NCBI RefSeq assembly: GCF_039769985.1
Contig: NZ_JBDNCH010000004.1
Coordinates: 434,001-498,000, forward strand
Source: Ponticoccus litoralis
GTDB lineage: Bacteria > Pseudomonadota > Alphaproteobacteria > Rhodobacterales > Rhodobacteraceae
Length of the DNA: 64,000 nt
Direction: 5' to 3'
Shown here: positions 9,917 to 20,942 of the stretch, one piece after another
Position numbering within the stretch: position 1 is the first letter of the stretch
Layout: each line of letters begins with the position of its first letter
Position numbers and translations under genes: made by a program
Notes under the pieces: generated by a model
What the model was told of the DNA's origin: nothing
Database searches by the model: none
Seen by the model: only the letters and a program-made list of their open reading frames with translations

Positions 9917-10775
9917 TTACGCTTTCAACTGCTGTTCCAGAAAGTCGAAAACCGCCCGATACCGTGCATTCTCCCTGATTTCGGGAACCGCCGTCAGCCA
10001 GATCTCCTTGCGCAGCCGCGCCTCCGGCAGACAGGGAACCAGCCTGTCATCGGAGTTTCCGATCCGGTTGACCACCGGGCCAATGCCCATGCCGGCGTGA
10101 ATGGTCTGCTGCACTGCAAGCAGGCTGTTGGACAAGAAGACATGCCGGTCCGCCGAGAACAGCTTGTCGGTCAAGACCGCCGTGGGGGTGATCCCCAGCA
10201 GCCCGACCGCGCGATGGCGCCGGGCCTCTTCTGCGGTGCGCGGCAGCCCATAGCGATCGGCATAGCCCCGCGCGGCGAACAGGGAGATATCCAGGTGACC
10301 CACCTGTTTGGTGATCAAGTCCGGCTGGACCGGCACGCAGCAGCCGAATGGCGATATGGGCTTCGCGGCTGAGCAGGTTGATCATCGCGTTGTCGATGAC
10401 CAGTTCAACGCGAATATTCGGATAGGCTTCGTAGAATTCACCCATCAACGGGGCCAGCCACTGGATACCCAGTGTTTCGGTCACCGTGATCCGCACCGCC
10501 CCTTTCAGCGCCACGTCGCTGTGGTGCAACTTCCGCTCCATCTGTTCGAGATGTTCCCGAACCTTTTGCAGCGTCTCCAGCATCTGCTCGCCTGCGGGCG
10601 TGGGCGAAAGCCCGGCGGGCGTCCGGGCCATGAGCTGCACGCCCAACTCCGCCTCCAGCTGGCTTAGGCGCCGGCTTAGCGTGGGCTGAGTCTGCCCAAG
10701 GCGGCGCGCGGCTGCGGTGATGCTGCCAGCCTCGGCGATGGTGAGGAAATCAAGGTAGCCGTTCCATTTTGCCAT
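9917..10775 (-). CDS. LysR-family transcriptional regulator, frame interrupted
   Basis: Corrected length is 285 residues. The N-terminal winged helix-turn-helix covers about residues 5-65 (TIAEAGSITAAARRLGQTQ, LSRRLSQLE). The rest is the effector-binding periplasmic-type fold. The frame breaks at plus-strand CGGCACG (10331-10337); reading a CGGCCG-like core joins IAIRLLR to PVQPDLITKQVGHLD. It is transcribed away from the TAXI-TRAP operon with about 100 bp between the two starts, so it most likely controls that operon in response to its substrate or an acyl-CoA product. Confidence 0.8.
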
Positions 10776-10879
10776 GCAATAGATCTATGCCCCTCATGCC
10801 AAATCAGTCAGTACCATACGCGAATGCACCGTCATAGGTTTTTCATGACGGGGGAGCTCGTCGCTAGAGGAGGAATAAA

Positions 10880-12013
10880 ATGATCAAGAGAACCATGCTC
10901 TTGGGCGGCGCGCTTGCCGCACTGGCAGGCCCGTCTCTGTCCGAGGGGCTGCCGGCCCAGATGAAATGGATGGCCTACCCCACCGACAGTTCGGGCTATG
11001 CCCAGGCCATCGCGGTGGGAAACATGCTCAAAGAGAAAACCGGGACGCGGGTTGCTGTTCTGCCGGGTCAGAACGACGTGGCCCGCCTGACCCCCCTGAA
11101 GATGGGCGCGGCGGGCTACTGCATGTGCGGGGTTGCGGCCTATTTCAGCACCGAAGGCGTCACTGAATTTGCCGGCGAAGACTGGGGGCCGCAACCGCTT
11201 CGCATGATCCTGGCCAAGATCGACGGATCGGGCGTCGGTTTCGCCACACGCGGCGATGCAGGCATCGAGACCGCCGCCGACCTGCGCGGCAAACGGGTGC
11301 CCTCCGTGCGCGCCGCGGCCTCTCTCAATGTGCCGCTGAACTCTGTGCTGGCCTTTGGCGACCTCACCCGCGACGATGTGGAAACGGTTGAATACTCCGG
11401 CTTTTCGGCAAGTTGGGAAGGCGTCATCAACGGTCAGTCCGATGTCGCCTTTGCCACGACCCTCACACCCAATTCTGCGCAGCTTGCCTCTAGCAATCAC
11501 GGGATCCACTGGATCCCCCTGCCCCATGACGACAGCGAAGGCTGGGCGCGGCTGAAGGCCACGGCCCCCTATATCGCGAAACGGGTCGTGACACAGGCCT
11601 CCGGTCTGGCCGAGGGCGACAGCTTTGAAGGGGCAGGCTATCCCTACCCCTTCCTCGTGACCACGGCTGCACAGGATGAAGACGAAGCCTATGCGCTGAC
11701 GAAGGCCATGATCGAGAACCTCGACAGCTACAAGGACGCGGCACCGGGGGCCGACGGCTGGGCGCTTGAGGTACAGGACCTGCAATGGGTGATCCCCTAC
11801 CACGCCGGTGCGATCCGCTATTTCAAGGAGGCGAACGTTTGGACGGATGAGGTCGAGGCGCACAACAATGCCTTGATCGACCGACAGAAGGTGCTGGCCG
11901 AAGCCTGGGAGGCGCTCGACCGTGGGGCCATCGACGGGGACTTCAGCGCGGCCTGGATGCAGGCCCGGGCCGAAGCGCTGAAGGCCGCCGGTGAACCGGT
12001 TGTCTTCGACTGA
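10880..12013 (+). CDS. TAXI-type TRAP transporter solute-binding protein
   Basis: A 377-residue protein with an N-terminal signal peptide (MIKRTMLLGGALAALAG) and the TAXI-family fold: YPTDSSGYAQAIAVGNMLKEKTG near the start and the GKRVPSVRAAASLNVPL region in the middle. TAXI proteins capture carboxylates in the periplasm and pass them to a fused DctQM permease, which follows here. The gene is intact, preceded by AGAGGAGGA. It heads an operon through 18608 with CoA ligase, hydratase and two acyl-CoA dehydrogenases, so the substrate is probably an organic acid. Confidence 0.85.
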   Translation: MIKRTMLLGGALAALAGPSLSEGLPAQMKWMAYPTDSSGYAQAIAVGNMLKEKTGTRVAVLPGQNDVARLTPLKMGAAGYCMCGVAAYFSTEGVTEFAGEDWGPQPLRMILAKIDGSGVGFATRGDAGIETAADLRGKRVPSVRAAASLNVPLNSVLAFGDLTRDDVETVEYSGFSASWEGVINGQSDVAFATTLTPNSAQLASSNHGIHWIPLPHDDSEGWARLKATAPYIAKRVVTQASGLAEGDSFEGAGYPYPFLVTTAAQDEDEAYALTKAMIENLDSYKDAAPGADGWALEVQDLQWVIPYHAGAIRYFKEANVWTDEVEAHNNALIDRQKVLAEAWEALDRGAIDGDFSAAWMQARAEALKAAGEPVVFD

Positions 12014-12027
12014 CCGATAAACCGCCC

Positions 12028-12053
12028 GCGCCCGTGCCTGTCCGCACGGGCGC
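12028..12053 (+). repeat. Intercistronic hairpin after TAXI binding-protein gene
   Basis: Perfect inverted repeat GCGCCCGTGC (12028-12037) and GCACGGGCGC (12044-12053) with a 6-nt loop, 15 bp after the binding-protein stop and before the permease gene. No T-tract follows, so it is more likely a message-stabilising or attenuating stem than a full terminator. Confidence 0.65.
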
Positions 12054-12081
12054 GCCCTGTCGCCAAACCGGGAAATTCCGC

Positions 12082-13970
12082 ATGACCTCTGTCACCTTCC
12101 TGCTGCGCGTCGCGGCGGCGCTGATGCTGGTGGGCTCTGCCTATCAGACGTTCAATCTGGGCAATCTGACGGGCTTTGTGCCACTGACGAACCAGTTCAT
12201 CTACGGCGCCATCGCGGTTCTTTTGCCCTTTGCCTTTCTGCTGTGGCCGCGCTGGCGCCTGCTGGACCTGCCGCTGGCGGCACTGGCCTTTGCCGCGGGC
12301 TGCTATTTCGCTTTCGTCTCGGAACGGATCGTCATGGAGGGCTGGGAGTATGGCGCGCCGGGGCTGGCGCAGACCATGGCGCTGCTGCTTTGGGCGCTGA
12401 CCCTGGAGGCGGGGCGGCGGATCGGGGGGACGGCCATGATCCTGGTGGTCGCGCCGCTTTCTCTTTACCCGCTGGTCGCGGATCGGCTTCCGGCGATCTT
12501 CAACGGGTTTTCCATGCCTCTGCGCGATACGGTACCGTGTTCTATGCAATGAGCAGCGAAGGCATTCTCGGGGTGCCGATGCGCGCCTTCATCAACCTCG
12601 TGCTGGGCTTTCTGGTGTTTGGCGTGGCGCTGCAAAAGACCGGCGGCGGAAAGTTCTTCCTCGACCTCGCCTTCGCGGCCCTCGGCCATGTGCGCGGCGG
12701 CCCCGCGAAGGTTGCGATCCTGTCGTCGGGGTTGATGGGGTCCATGTCGGGCAGCGTCATCACCAATGTCCTGACCACCGGAACCTTGACCATCCCGACG
12801 ATGAAACGCACCGGGATTCGCCCGGCGGCGGCGGGCGGGATCGAGGCCTGTGCCTCGACCGGTGGGGTGCTGGCCCCGCCGGTGATGGGGGCGACGGCCT
12901 TTGTCATGGCGACCTTTTTGAACGTCCCCTACCAGGACATCGCCTTGGCCGCGATCCTGCCGACATTGCTTTACTTCCTGGGCCTGTTTTTCCAGATCGA
13001 CGCGCTGGCGGCGCGGCAGGGGCTGTCTGGCCTGCCCGAAGCCGAACTGCCCAAGCTGCGCGCCGTGATGCGCGATGGCTGGTGGTATCTTGCTGTCTTC
13101 ATCCTGCTGATCTGGATGCTTCTGGTGCTCAACCGTGAATCCTGGGCCCCCTGGTTTGCCACCGGCCTGCTGCTGGCGATCAATCAGATCTTGCCGGCCC
13201 ATCGCTGGGGCTGGGCGGACTTCGGCGCCTTTCTCGAAGACGTTGGCCGTCTTTTTGCCGAGATGGCGGGGCTGCTCGCGGCTGTCGGCCTGATCGTCGG
13301 TGCGCTGGTTGTGACCGGCAAGATCGGCAATATCGCAAGCGACCTGCTGGGTTTTGCGGGCGGCAACCTCTATCTGCTTTTGCTCATGGGGGCGGCGACG
13401 GCCTTTGTCCTCGGCATCGGCATGACCGTTACCGCAGCCTATATCTTCCTGGCCGTGGCACTGGCCCCTGCGCTGATCGAGGCAGGGCTAGAGCCACTCG
13501 CCGTGCATCTCTTCATCCTGTATTGGAGCATGCTCAGCTACATCACCCCGCCGGTAGCCATCGGCGCCTTTGCCGCCGCGACAATCGCCAAGGCCAACCC
13601 GATGCAAACCGGGATCGAAGCGATGCGCATGGGCGGCGTGATCTATCTGCTGCCGTTTTTCTTCGTCGTGGCCCCCGCCTTGTTGATGCGCGGCCCGGCG
13701 GCGGAGGTCGCGCTGACCTTCGGCTCGGCCCTGCTCGGCGTCTACCTGATCTCCTGCGCGGCGCAGGGCTGGCTGATCGGGCTGGGCGGCTATCCCCGCG
13801 GGGTCCTGGGCGTCCTATTGCGCCTGTCCACCCTTTGCTCGGGGCTGGCCTTTGCCCTGCCGGGCGGCGCGCTGACCGGCCTTCCGCCGCTCTATCTGTT
13901 CAGCGCCGCGCTGGCCTGTCTCACACCCATAATGCTCTGGCATCTGATGAATAAGGAACGCCCCGCATGA
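12082..13970 (+). CDS. Fused TRAP permease (DctQM), frame interrupted
   Basis: Corrected length is 628 residues, typical of TAXI-linked fused permeases. The N-terminal quarter is the DctQ-like part with four helices; the rest is the DctM part, with the signature GSVITNVLTTGTLTIP-like region and ASTGGVLAPPVMGATAF. The frame breaks at GGTACC (12531-12536); reading GGCC continues from MPLRDT into VFYAMSSEGILGVP. It is a sodium- or proton-driven inner-membrane carrier. Its stop overlaps the start of the next gene (ATGA), so transport and catabolism are translationally coupled. Confidence 0.8.
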
Positions 13971-14832
13971 CCGATCCCATCTATGAAACCGACAGCGCCG
14001 TTCTTTCAGAGACCTCCGACGGGATAGCCTGGCTGACCATGAACCGCCCGCGTTACGGCAACGCGCAGAATTCGCAGATGACCTATGCGCTTGATGCGGC
14101 CATCGCCAAGGCGAACGCGGACCCGGCGATCAAGGTGATCGTCCTGCGCGGGGCGGGCAAGCATTTCTCGGCCGGGCATGACATCGGCAGCCCGGGCCGC
14201 GATGCGCATGTCAGTTTCGAGCGCAAGAGCAATTGGCACGATCACGTCGGCCAGCCGGGGGCCGAGATGCAATATGTCCGCGAGATGGAAGTCTACCTCG
14301 GCATGTGCCGCCGCTGGCGCGAAGGACCGAAACCGATGGTCGCGATGGTCCAGGGCGCCTGTATCGCGGGCGGGCTCATGCTGGCCTGGGTCTGTGACCT
14401 GATCATCGCGTCGGAGGATGCGCGCTTTGGTGACCCGGTTCTGCATATGGGCTTTCCCGGGGTTGAATACTTTGCCCATGCCTTCGAGCTTCCCCCGCGT
14501 GGCCCGCGAGATGGTTCTCCTGGGCGAGCCGATCGGCGCCGAGCGGGCCCATTCGCTGGGCATGGTGAACAAGGTCGTCGCCCGCGATGCCCTTCAGGCC
14601 GAAACGACGCGCGTCGCTGCGCGGATTGCCTCGATGCCCGGCTTTGGACTGACATTGACCCGCCAGGCGTTCAACAACACCGAAGACCTTCAGGGCAAGC
14701 GCGCGGCCATGGACATGGCCTTTGGGTTGCACCACCTTGCCCATGCCCACAACAGCCTGACCAAAGGGGACAATATCGCCGGGCTGAGCGAGCCGCGACA
14801 TGGCGCGGCTGAACCGGAGCGACAAGGCATGA
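13967..14832 (+). CDS. Enoyl-CoA hydratase/isomerase (crotonase family), frame interrupted
   Basis: Corrected length is 287 residues. The crotonase fold shows the two oxyanion-hole regions, HFSAGHDI near residue 70 and GACIAGGLMLAWVCDL near 130. Two breaks occur: at the C-run 14492-14496 (one C too many, between AHAFEL and PRVAREM) and at CGAGCCG (14789-14795), where CGGCCG gives GLSGRDMARLNRSDKA and a stop overlapping the ligase start. It would hydrate an enoyl-CoA made by the dehydrogenases downstream. An unusually long N-terminal segment (DVSFERKSNWHDHV area) suggests a bulky substrate. Confidence 0.75.
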
Positions 14833-16364
14833 AGGCGCTCGATGCCCAGACCCGCGAAGGCATGATCCTGGCCGGAGAGCGGCAGATCTCGCAAACTGAG
14901 ATGACGCGGCGCGCGGCGCGCGCGGCCACGGCGATGAAATCGATCGGCATTGGCGAAGGCGACAGCGTTGCGGTGATCATGCGCAACGACGTCGCTTTTC
15001 TGGAGGTCATGCTGGGGGCCGCGCTGATCGGCGCCTATGTCGCGCCGGTCAACTGGCACGCGACCGCCGAGGAGGCCGCGCATATCCTGAAGGACAGCGG
15101 GGCGCGGCTGATTGTCATCCATGCCGATCTTGTTTCGCGGTTCGCCCCCGGGTTCTCGGCAGATGTGGCGGTGCGACAGGTCTCGACGCCTCCCGAAATC
15201 GCCGAGGCCTACGGCTTCGCCCCGGTTGCCGCAAACCCGGATCAGGACTGGGACAGATGGTGCGCGGATGCCGCGCCTTACGACGGCCCCGCCGCCGCGC
15301 CGCGGTCGAATATCGTTTATACCTCCGGCACCACCGGCAACCCCAAGGGCGTGGTGCGCGAACCGGCCCGGGGCGCGATGGCCGCCCGCGTGCGCGAGGT
15401 TGTCGCGCTGGCTTACGGTATCGCCCCCGGTCGGGTGATCCGCACCGTGATCACCGGCCCGATGTACCATTCCGTCCCCAACGTCTATGCGCTGCATGCG
15501 GTACGCACCCCCGGGGCCCTGGTCACGCTGCAGCCGCGTTTCGACGCCGAAGCGCTGTTGCAGCTGATCGAGCGCCACGCCATCACCCATCTGCATCTGG
15601 TTCCGACAATGATGGTCAGGCTGCTGCGGCTTCCGAAAGCGGTGCGCGAGGCCTATGACATTTCATCGCTGCGGCATGTCGTGCATGGGGCGGCCCCCTG
15701 CCCGCCAGAGGTGCGCCAGGCGATGATCGACTGGTTCGGCCCGGTCATTGGCGAATATTACGGCGCATCGGAAACCGGCCCCGGGGTCGTGCTCACCCCC
15801 GAAGAAGCGCCCGATCACCCCGGCAGCGTGGGCCGCCCCACGCCCTGGACCCGGCTTGAGATCATCGACCGCGACGGCACGCCCTGTGACACCGGCTATG
15901 TTGGCGAGATCTATCTGAAGATCGACAATTACCCAGCCTTTGAATACCGCAACCGCCCCGGAGAAGCGGACAGGATGCGCCGGGGCGATATGGTCAGCGC
16001 CGGCGACATCGGCTTTCTGGACGCCGAGGGCTATCTGCACCTGCGCGACCGCAAGACGGATATGATCATCAGCGGCGGCGTCAATGTGTACCCCAATGAC
16101 ATCGAAGCCGCGCTTGTCGACATTCCGGGCGTGCGCGATGCTGCGGTCTTTGGCCTGCCCGATGCCGAGTTCGGGGAAGTGATCGCCGCCTGTGTCGAGA
16201 CCGATCTGGACGAGACCACCCTGCGCGCCGGGCTGGAGCACCGTGTCGCACGGTTCAAGATCCCCCGCGTCTTTCATTTGTTCGACCAGCTTCCCCGCGA
16301 GGACAGCGGCAAAATTCGCAAGAAGAACCTGCGCGCCGACCTGATCGCGGCCCGCGCGGGCTGA
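14829..16364 (+). CDS. Acyl-CoA synthetase (AMP-forming)
   Basis: A 511-residue ANL-superfamily ligase. The ATP-binding P-loop YTSGTTGNPKGVV is near residue 165. Further motifs are GEYYGASETGPG (A5), DGxxxDAEGYLHLRDRKTDM (A7-A8), and the C-terminal lysine region SGKIRKKNL. It activates the imported acid to its CoA thioester through an acyl-adenylate. The frame is open upstream into the hydratase, but the true start is ATG 14829, inside the hydratase stop. Substrate could be a cyclic, branched or aromatic-derived acid; the sequence alone does not decide. Confidence 0.85.
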   Translation: MKALDAQTREGMILAGERQISQTEMTRRAARAATAMKSIGIGEGDSVAVIMRNDVAFLEVMLGAALIGAYVAPVNWHATAEEAAHILKDSGARLIVIHADLVSRFAPGFSADVAVRQVSTPPEIAEAYGFAPVAANPDQDWDRWCADAAPYDGPAAAPRSNIVYTSGTTGNPKGVVREPARGAMAARVREVVALAYGIAPGRVIRTVITGPMYHSVPNVYALHAVRTPGALVTLQPRFDAEALLQLIERHAITHLHLVPTMMVRLLRLPKAVREAYDISSLRHVVHGAAPCPPEVRQAMIDWFGPVIGEYYGASETGPGVVLTPEEAPDHPGSVGRPTPWTRLEIIDRDGTPCDTGYVGEIYLKIDNYPAFEYRNRPGEADRMRRGDMVSAGDIGFLDAEGYLHLRDRKTDMIISGGVNVYPNDIEAALVDIPGVRDAAVFGLPDAEFGEVIAACVETDLDETTLRAGLEHRVARFKIPRVFHLFDQLPREDSGKIRKKNLRADLIAARAG

Positions 16365-16381
16365 CGAAAGGACTAGACAAA

Positions 16382-17547
16382 ATGGACCTCACCTATCGTC
16401 CCGAAGACCAGGCCTTCCGCGCCGAGGTGCGCGACTGGATGAACGCCAATGTGCCGACCGACCCGCTGCCGTCCTTTGACGCCTCCCGCGAAGGGTTTGA
16501 AGCCCACCGCGCCTGGGAAACCACGCTGAACCACGGTACCGTTGGGGCATGGTGACCTGGCCCGAAGCCTATGGCGGCCAGGGGCTGAGCCTGATCCAAT
16601 GGCTTATTTTCGAGGAAGAATACTTCCGCGCCGGCGCGCCGGGCCGGGTGAATCAGAACGGTATCTTCCTGCTGGGGCCGACGTTGATGGACTACGGCAC
16701 GCCAGAGCAAAAGGCGCGCTTTCTGCCGCCCATGGCATCGGGCGAGGAAATCTGGGCGCAGGCCTGGTCCGAGCCACAGGCCGGCTCTGACCTGGCCGCG
16801 GTCAAGGCCACCGCGCAGCGTGACGGCGACGACTATGTCCTGAAAGGGCACAAGATCTGGTCGTCCCGGGCGGTTTTTGCCGACTGGGGCTTTGGTCTTT
16901 TCCGCAGCGATCCCGGGTCAAGCCGGCACCATGGGCTGTCCTTGATTTTCTTCCCGCTGGATGCGCCCGGTGTCACGGTCCAGCCGATTGCGCAAATTGA
17001 CGGGCGCACCGGATTTGCCGAGATCATGCTGGATGCGGTGCGCGTGCCCGCCTTCAACCGGCTTGGCGCCGAGGGCGAGGGCTGGAAGATCTGCATGACC
17101 ACCGCGGGTTTCGAACGCGGGCTCATGCTGCGCAGCCCGGCGCGCTACCAGACCGCCGCCGCACGATTGGCCGCACTGTGCAAGCAACAGGGGCCGACTG
17201 TGACCGGCGGCCTGCGCGAGGCGGTCCAGCGCGCCACGATGGATGCAGATGCCTATGCCCTGTCGATTTACCATACGGCATCGCTGCTGGACGCGGGCGC
17301 CACGATCGGCGCGGAAGCCTCGATCAACAAGATTTTCTGGTCAGAGCTGGATATTGCGCTGCACCGCACGGCGCTGGATCTGCTGGGACCGCGCGCGGCC
17401 CTGACCGGGGCCGCCCCCGCGGCAGACGCCTCCGGCGCCTGGCTCGACGGGTTTTTCTTTGCGCTGGCCGGGCCGATCTACGCCGGCTCCAACGAGATCC
17501 AGAAAAACATCATCGCCGAGCGCGTGCTCGGCCTGCCCCGCAACTAG
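16382..17547 (+). CDS. Acyl-CoA dehydrogenase, first of a pair, frame interrupted
   Basis: Corrected length is 387 residues. The first 57 codons (16382 onward, MDLTYRPEDQAFRAEVRDW) are separated from the main frame by GGTACC (16535-16540); reading GGCC gives NHGRWGMVTWPEAYGG, a normal family junction. Further family features are WAQAWSEPQAGSDLAAV, and the C-terminal GPIYAGSNEIQKNIIAERVLGLPR. It oxidises an acyl-CoA to the enoyl-CoA with FAD. It is followed 10 bp later by a second, shorter dehydrogenase, so the two probably form a heteromeric enzyme as in PimC/PimD or steroid side-chain systems. Confidence 0.8.
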
Positions 17548-17557
17548 GATCACCGCG

Positions 17558-18608
17558 ATGGACTTTCGATTTACCGAAGAGCAGGACATGATCGCCGAGA
17601 CCGTGCAGGACGCCCTGCGGGATCTTTGTTCTACCGCCCAGCTGCGGGCGATGCACAAGGCGGGCCAGACCTATGACGCCGACCGATGGGCCGCGCTTGC
17701 GGATCTGGGGCTGAATGGCATTCTCTTGCCCGAGGCCCAGGGCGGTCTGGCGCTGGACGAGGTGACAATGTGCCGGGTGGCACAGGCCTGCGGCGCGGCC
17801 CTGCTGCCCGAACCATTGGTGGACCATGCCGGCGTCGCGTTGCCCCTCCTGGCCGAACTGGCCCGGTCCTGCGCCGCGCCGGACCTGCTTCAACCGGTCT
17901 CGGATATGGCGCAGGGGGATGGGCATACGGTGTTGTTTTCCCCCGTGCAGCCCTTTGCGGTGGCTGCGGATACCGCCCGAATTGTCATTCATGCACCGAC
18001 CCAAGGACAGATCTCGATCGGCCCGGCAGAGACCTTTGATCTGACGGCCCAGCCCACTGACCGATCCGCTGACCCTGCTGCATTCCTGCCAGGTGACCGG
18101 CGGTGGCAGACGGCTCGCCGCCTCGCCCCGGACCGAGGCGGCGCTTGCCCGTGCCAATGCGCGGGGCGCGCTTTTCGCCGCCGCCCAATTGCTCGGCGTG
18201 GCGCAGGCGGCGCTTGATCTGGCTGTTGACTATGCCGGGGACCGCCAGCAGTTCGGCCGCCCCATCGGCAGCAACCAGGCGGTGAAACACATGCTGGCGG
18301 AGGTCCAGGTGCAGGTCGCCTTTCTCAAACCTGTTGTCTATGCCGCAGCCGCGCTGATCTCTCGCGAGGACGATTTCTCCCGCGGGCAGATCTCACACGC
18401 CTGGCTGCGCGCCATCGATGTTGCAGACAGGGCTACGCGTGTGGCGGTGCAGGTTCATGGCGCAATGGGCTATTCCTGGGAAACCGATGTCCATCTCTAC
18501 CTCAAACGGGCCTTGGTGCTGAGCGGCCAGTGGGGCACCCGCTTTTGCCACGGGCAACAGTTCGACAAGCGTATCGCCACGGGGGGATTCATTGCGCCCC
18601 TTCAATGA
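17558..18608 (+). CDS. Acyl-CoA dehydrogenase, second of a pair, frame interrupted
   Basis: Corrected length is 349 residues, shorter than usual and typical of the partner subunit in two-subunit acyl-CoA dehydrogenases. N-terminus MDFRFTEEQDMIAETVQD, middle beta domain weakly conserved, C-terminal helical domain with ALDLAVDYAGDRQQFGRPIG and VQVHGAMGYSWETDVHLYLKR. The frame breaks at CACTGA (18055-18060); reading CATGA gives QPMTDPLTLLHSCQVTGG. It closes the operon that begins at 10880. Which subunit carries the catalytic base needs a structure-based alignment. Confidence 0.75.
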
Positions 18609-18823
18609 CCCCCCTCGGTCGTTGCCACCCAAGCGGGGGCGGTCTGCGCAGCCAAGCTACGCCCCGGCATTCGAACACCGGCAAAGGCCAGGATTTGCAG
18701 TCCGCTGATTTTCGACGAAATGGGGATCGGAGATGTCGCGGCGGCGGCAGCGCGCGGCACAGATGACAAGGGTCATCAGGCCGCGACGCGCCGGGGCATG
18801 GCCTCGATCAGGCGGTGGTCAGG

Positions 18824-20331
18824 TCAGGCCTGAACCAACCGGCGCTTGCGCAGCGCCTTCAACAGCGGTGCGCAGACGAGCACCAGCAACATGACGGCAA
18901 AGAGCGCCAGCGCGATGGGACGTTCGAGCATGTAGCCCAGCGGGTTCCCGCGCGAGATCTGCATGGTGCGCACCAGCTCGCCTTCCATCATCCGGCCCAG
19001 CAACAGGCCGATCACGGTCGCCGCCACCGGGTAGTCGTGGCGCCGCATCAGCCAGCCAAGTGCCGCGAAGCCCGCCACGGTCAGCGGCCCCGCGATGGTG
19101 CCGGTGATACCGTAGCCGCCCCAGGCGCACATGGCGAGGACCGAGGGCACCAGGTAGGACAGCGGCACCCGCACCACCAGCCCCAGCAGGCGCAGGCTCA
19201 GCAGGCCCAGCACCGCCAGCAGCAGAACCTGCCCGAGGTTGCCGAGGATGATCGAATAGACGATGTCGGTCTGGTTGCGGATGAAGCTGGGTCCGCCGAT
19301 GATATTGTGGAACGAGAAGGCTGCCAGCAGCACCGCCGTTGCCGCGCCGCCGGGGATACCAAGCGCCAGCAGCGCCGTCATCGAGCCCCCTCGGACGAGG
19401 AGTTGGCGCTTTCGGCGGCGACCACACCCTCGGGCGCGCCATTGCCGAAACGCTCGGGGGTCTTCGAGGTGCGCTTGGCCTCGCCGTAGGATACCAGGTT
19501 CGCCACCGACGAGCCGACGCCGGGGATCGCCCCGATCACCGCGCCCAGAAGGCTGCCGCGGATCAGAACGCCGGGATACTTGAAGGTCTCGCCCGCGCCC
19601 TTGAGGATACGCCCGAAAGAGATGTCACGCTGCGCATCGTCGCGCACCAGATAGGTCTCGCCGCGCAGACGCAGCAGTTCCGAGGCGGCGAAAATGCCGA
19701 TCATCGCGGGCACCACCGGCAGGCCGTCGATGAGGTAGGGCATGCCCACCTGCGTCCGCATAACGCCGGTGGTCGACATGCCGATCTGGCTCAGCATCAG
19801 TCCGAAGAACCCGGCCAGCAGCCCCTTGGACATCTTGCTGTCATTCAGCGTCGCGATCAGCGTCAGCCCCCAGAGCACGACCACCACCATCTCGAGCGGG
19901 CCGATCTTGAGCACGAAGGCCGCCAGCGGCTGGATCAGCAGCATCAGCAGGATATAGCCCACGAAGGCCCCCACGACCGAGGCCGCAAGCCCGATGCCAA
20001 GCGCCTCGTTGTGCTTGCCCTGCCGGGCCATGGGGTAGCCGTCGAAGGCGGTGGCGATCGAGGAGGACGAGCCGGGGATGTTCATCAGGATCGCCGTCAC
20101 CCCGCCGCCATAGGCGCCGCCGGTGAAGATCGCGGTGAGGAACAGCATGGCCTGAAGGAAGTCCATGCCGAAGGTCACCGGCAGGAACACCGCCATGGCC
20201 ATGGAGATCTGAAGGCCGGGGATAGAGCCGAAGACAAGGCCGATGAGCAGGCCGGGGATGACCCAGAGCCACGGCGTGAAGCCGGAAAACAGCAGGTCGA
20301 AGGCCTGCGAGAGGGCGAATTGATCGATCAT
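18824..20331 (-). CDS. tctA: Tripartite tricarboxylate transporter large permease TctA, frame interrupted
   Basis: Together the two halves make about 502 residues, normal for TctA. The N-terminal half has the family start PWLWVIPGLLIGLVFG and the loop GGAYGGGVTAILMNIPGSSSS; the C-terminal half begins TALLALGIPGGAATAVLL. They are separated at the G-run seen as CCCCC on the plus strand (19386-19390): one missing G, or two extra bases, restores SSSEGGSMTALLALGIPGG. The halves overlap as ATGA, which could be mistaken for two genes. About ten membrane helices. It works with TctB and TctC to import a carboxylate. Confidence 0.8.
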
Positions 20332-20332
20332 C

Positions 20333-20785
20333 TCAAAGCACCAGCGTCAGCATGGGATAGGGGAAGAGGCTGCCAAACCCGTAGACCAGCAGCGCGGTGA
20401 AGATCGCGGCGAAGACCGGCGGCTGCCACCAGCCCCGGCCCCCGCTCATCACCACGCCGCCCCAGACGAAGAGGAAGGTGGCAAGATCGAAGCCGATATG
20501 GGTCAGCGCGTAGCAGAACGCCGCGAAGCCGGCGAGCAGAAGGATGTCGCCCCAGATGGCGGTGTCGGGCGCAGGCTTGGCCTTTGCCTCGGGATCGCGC
20601 GCCTTCAGCAGCGGGGCGACGATCAGCACGATGCAGATCAGCGCGATCAGCGCCGCCACCGGGGCGACTACGATCAGGTTGTCCATGCTGGCCCGCGCGC
20701 GGACCGCGCTTTGGGTGATATAGGCGGAGACGGCGAGGATGATGCCGATCAGCGCGGCGTGGGTGGCACGGAATTTGCCTGTCAC
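20333..20785 (-). CDS. tctB: Tripartite tricarboxylate transporter small permease TctB
   Basis: A 150-residue protein with four hydrophobic segments, near residues 8-25, 37-60, 78-100 and 115-145. The charged linker KARDPEAKAKPAP lies between helices two and three, as in TctB proteins. The start is GTG at 20785, preceded by GGAGAC; no ATG fits. It ends 1 bp before the TctA start region, so tctC, tctB and tctA are one minus-strand operon. Confidence 0.75.
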   Translation of the reverse strand: MTGKFRATHAALIGIILAVSAYITQSAVRARASMDNLIVVAPVAALIALICIVLIVAPLLKARDPEAKAKPAPDTAIWGDILLLAGFAAFCYALTHIGFDLATFLFVWGGVVMSGGRGWWQPPVFAAIFTALLVYGFGSLFPYPMLTLVL

Positions 20786-20905
20786 GAGGGTCTCCTGCGG
20801 TCTTGGCTGCCGTTCTTGGGATGTGGGGCGCGGGCGGGGAAGCGGGCGGCGCGCGTCCGATCCCAGTGCCCTCGGGCAAGGGCGGGACGCGCCGCCTGCG
20901 AAGAC

Positions 20906-20923
20906 GGGGCGCCGCGGCGCCCC
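20906..20923 (-). repeat. Intercistronic hairpin after tctC
   Basis: Inverted repeat GGGGCGCC (20906-20913) and GGCGCCCC (20916-20923), 20 bp past the tctC stop and about 120 bp before the tctB start. It has no T-tract. It matches the position of the stems found after other binding-protein genes in this window. Confidence 0.55.
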
Positions 20924-20942
20924 TCCGGTCAGTTCGAAAGGA

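Noticed and set aside
14418..16364. Apparent hydratase-ligase fusion of 648 residues
   Set aside because: The corrected hydratase frame stops at 14832, overlapping the ligase ATG as ATGA, the same junction style as elsewhere in the operon.
18824..20331. Two separate genes for the TctA region with an ATGA overlap
   Set aside because: Each half lacks part of the TctA fold; together they match the family length, so a single broken gene is simpler.
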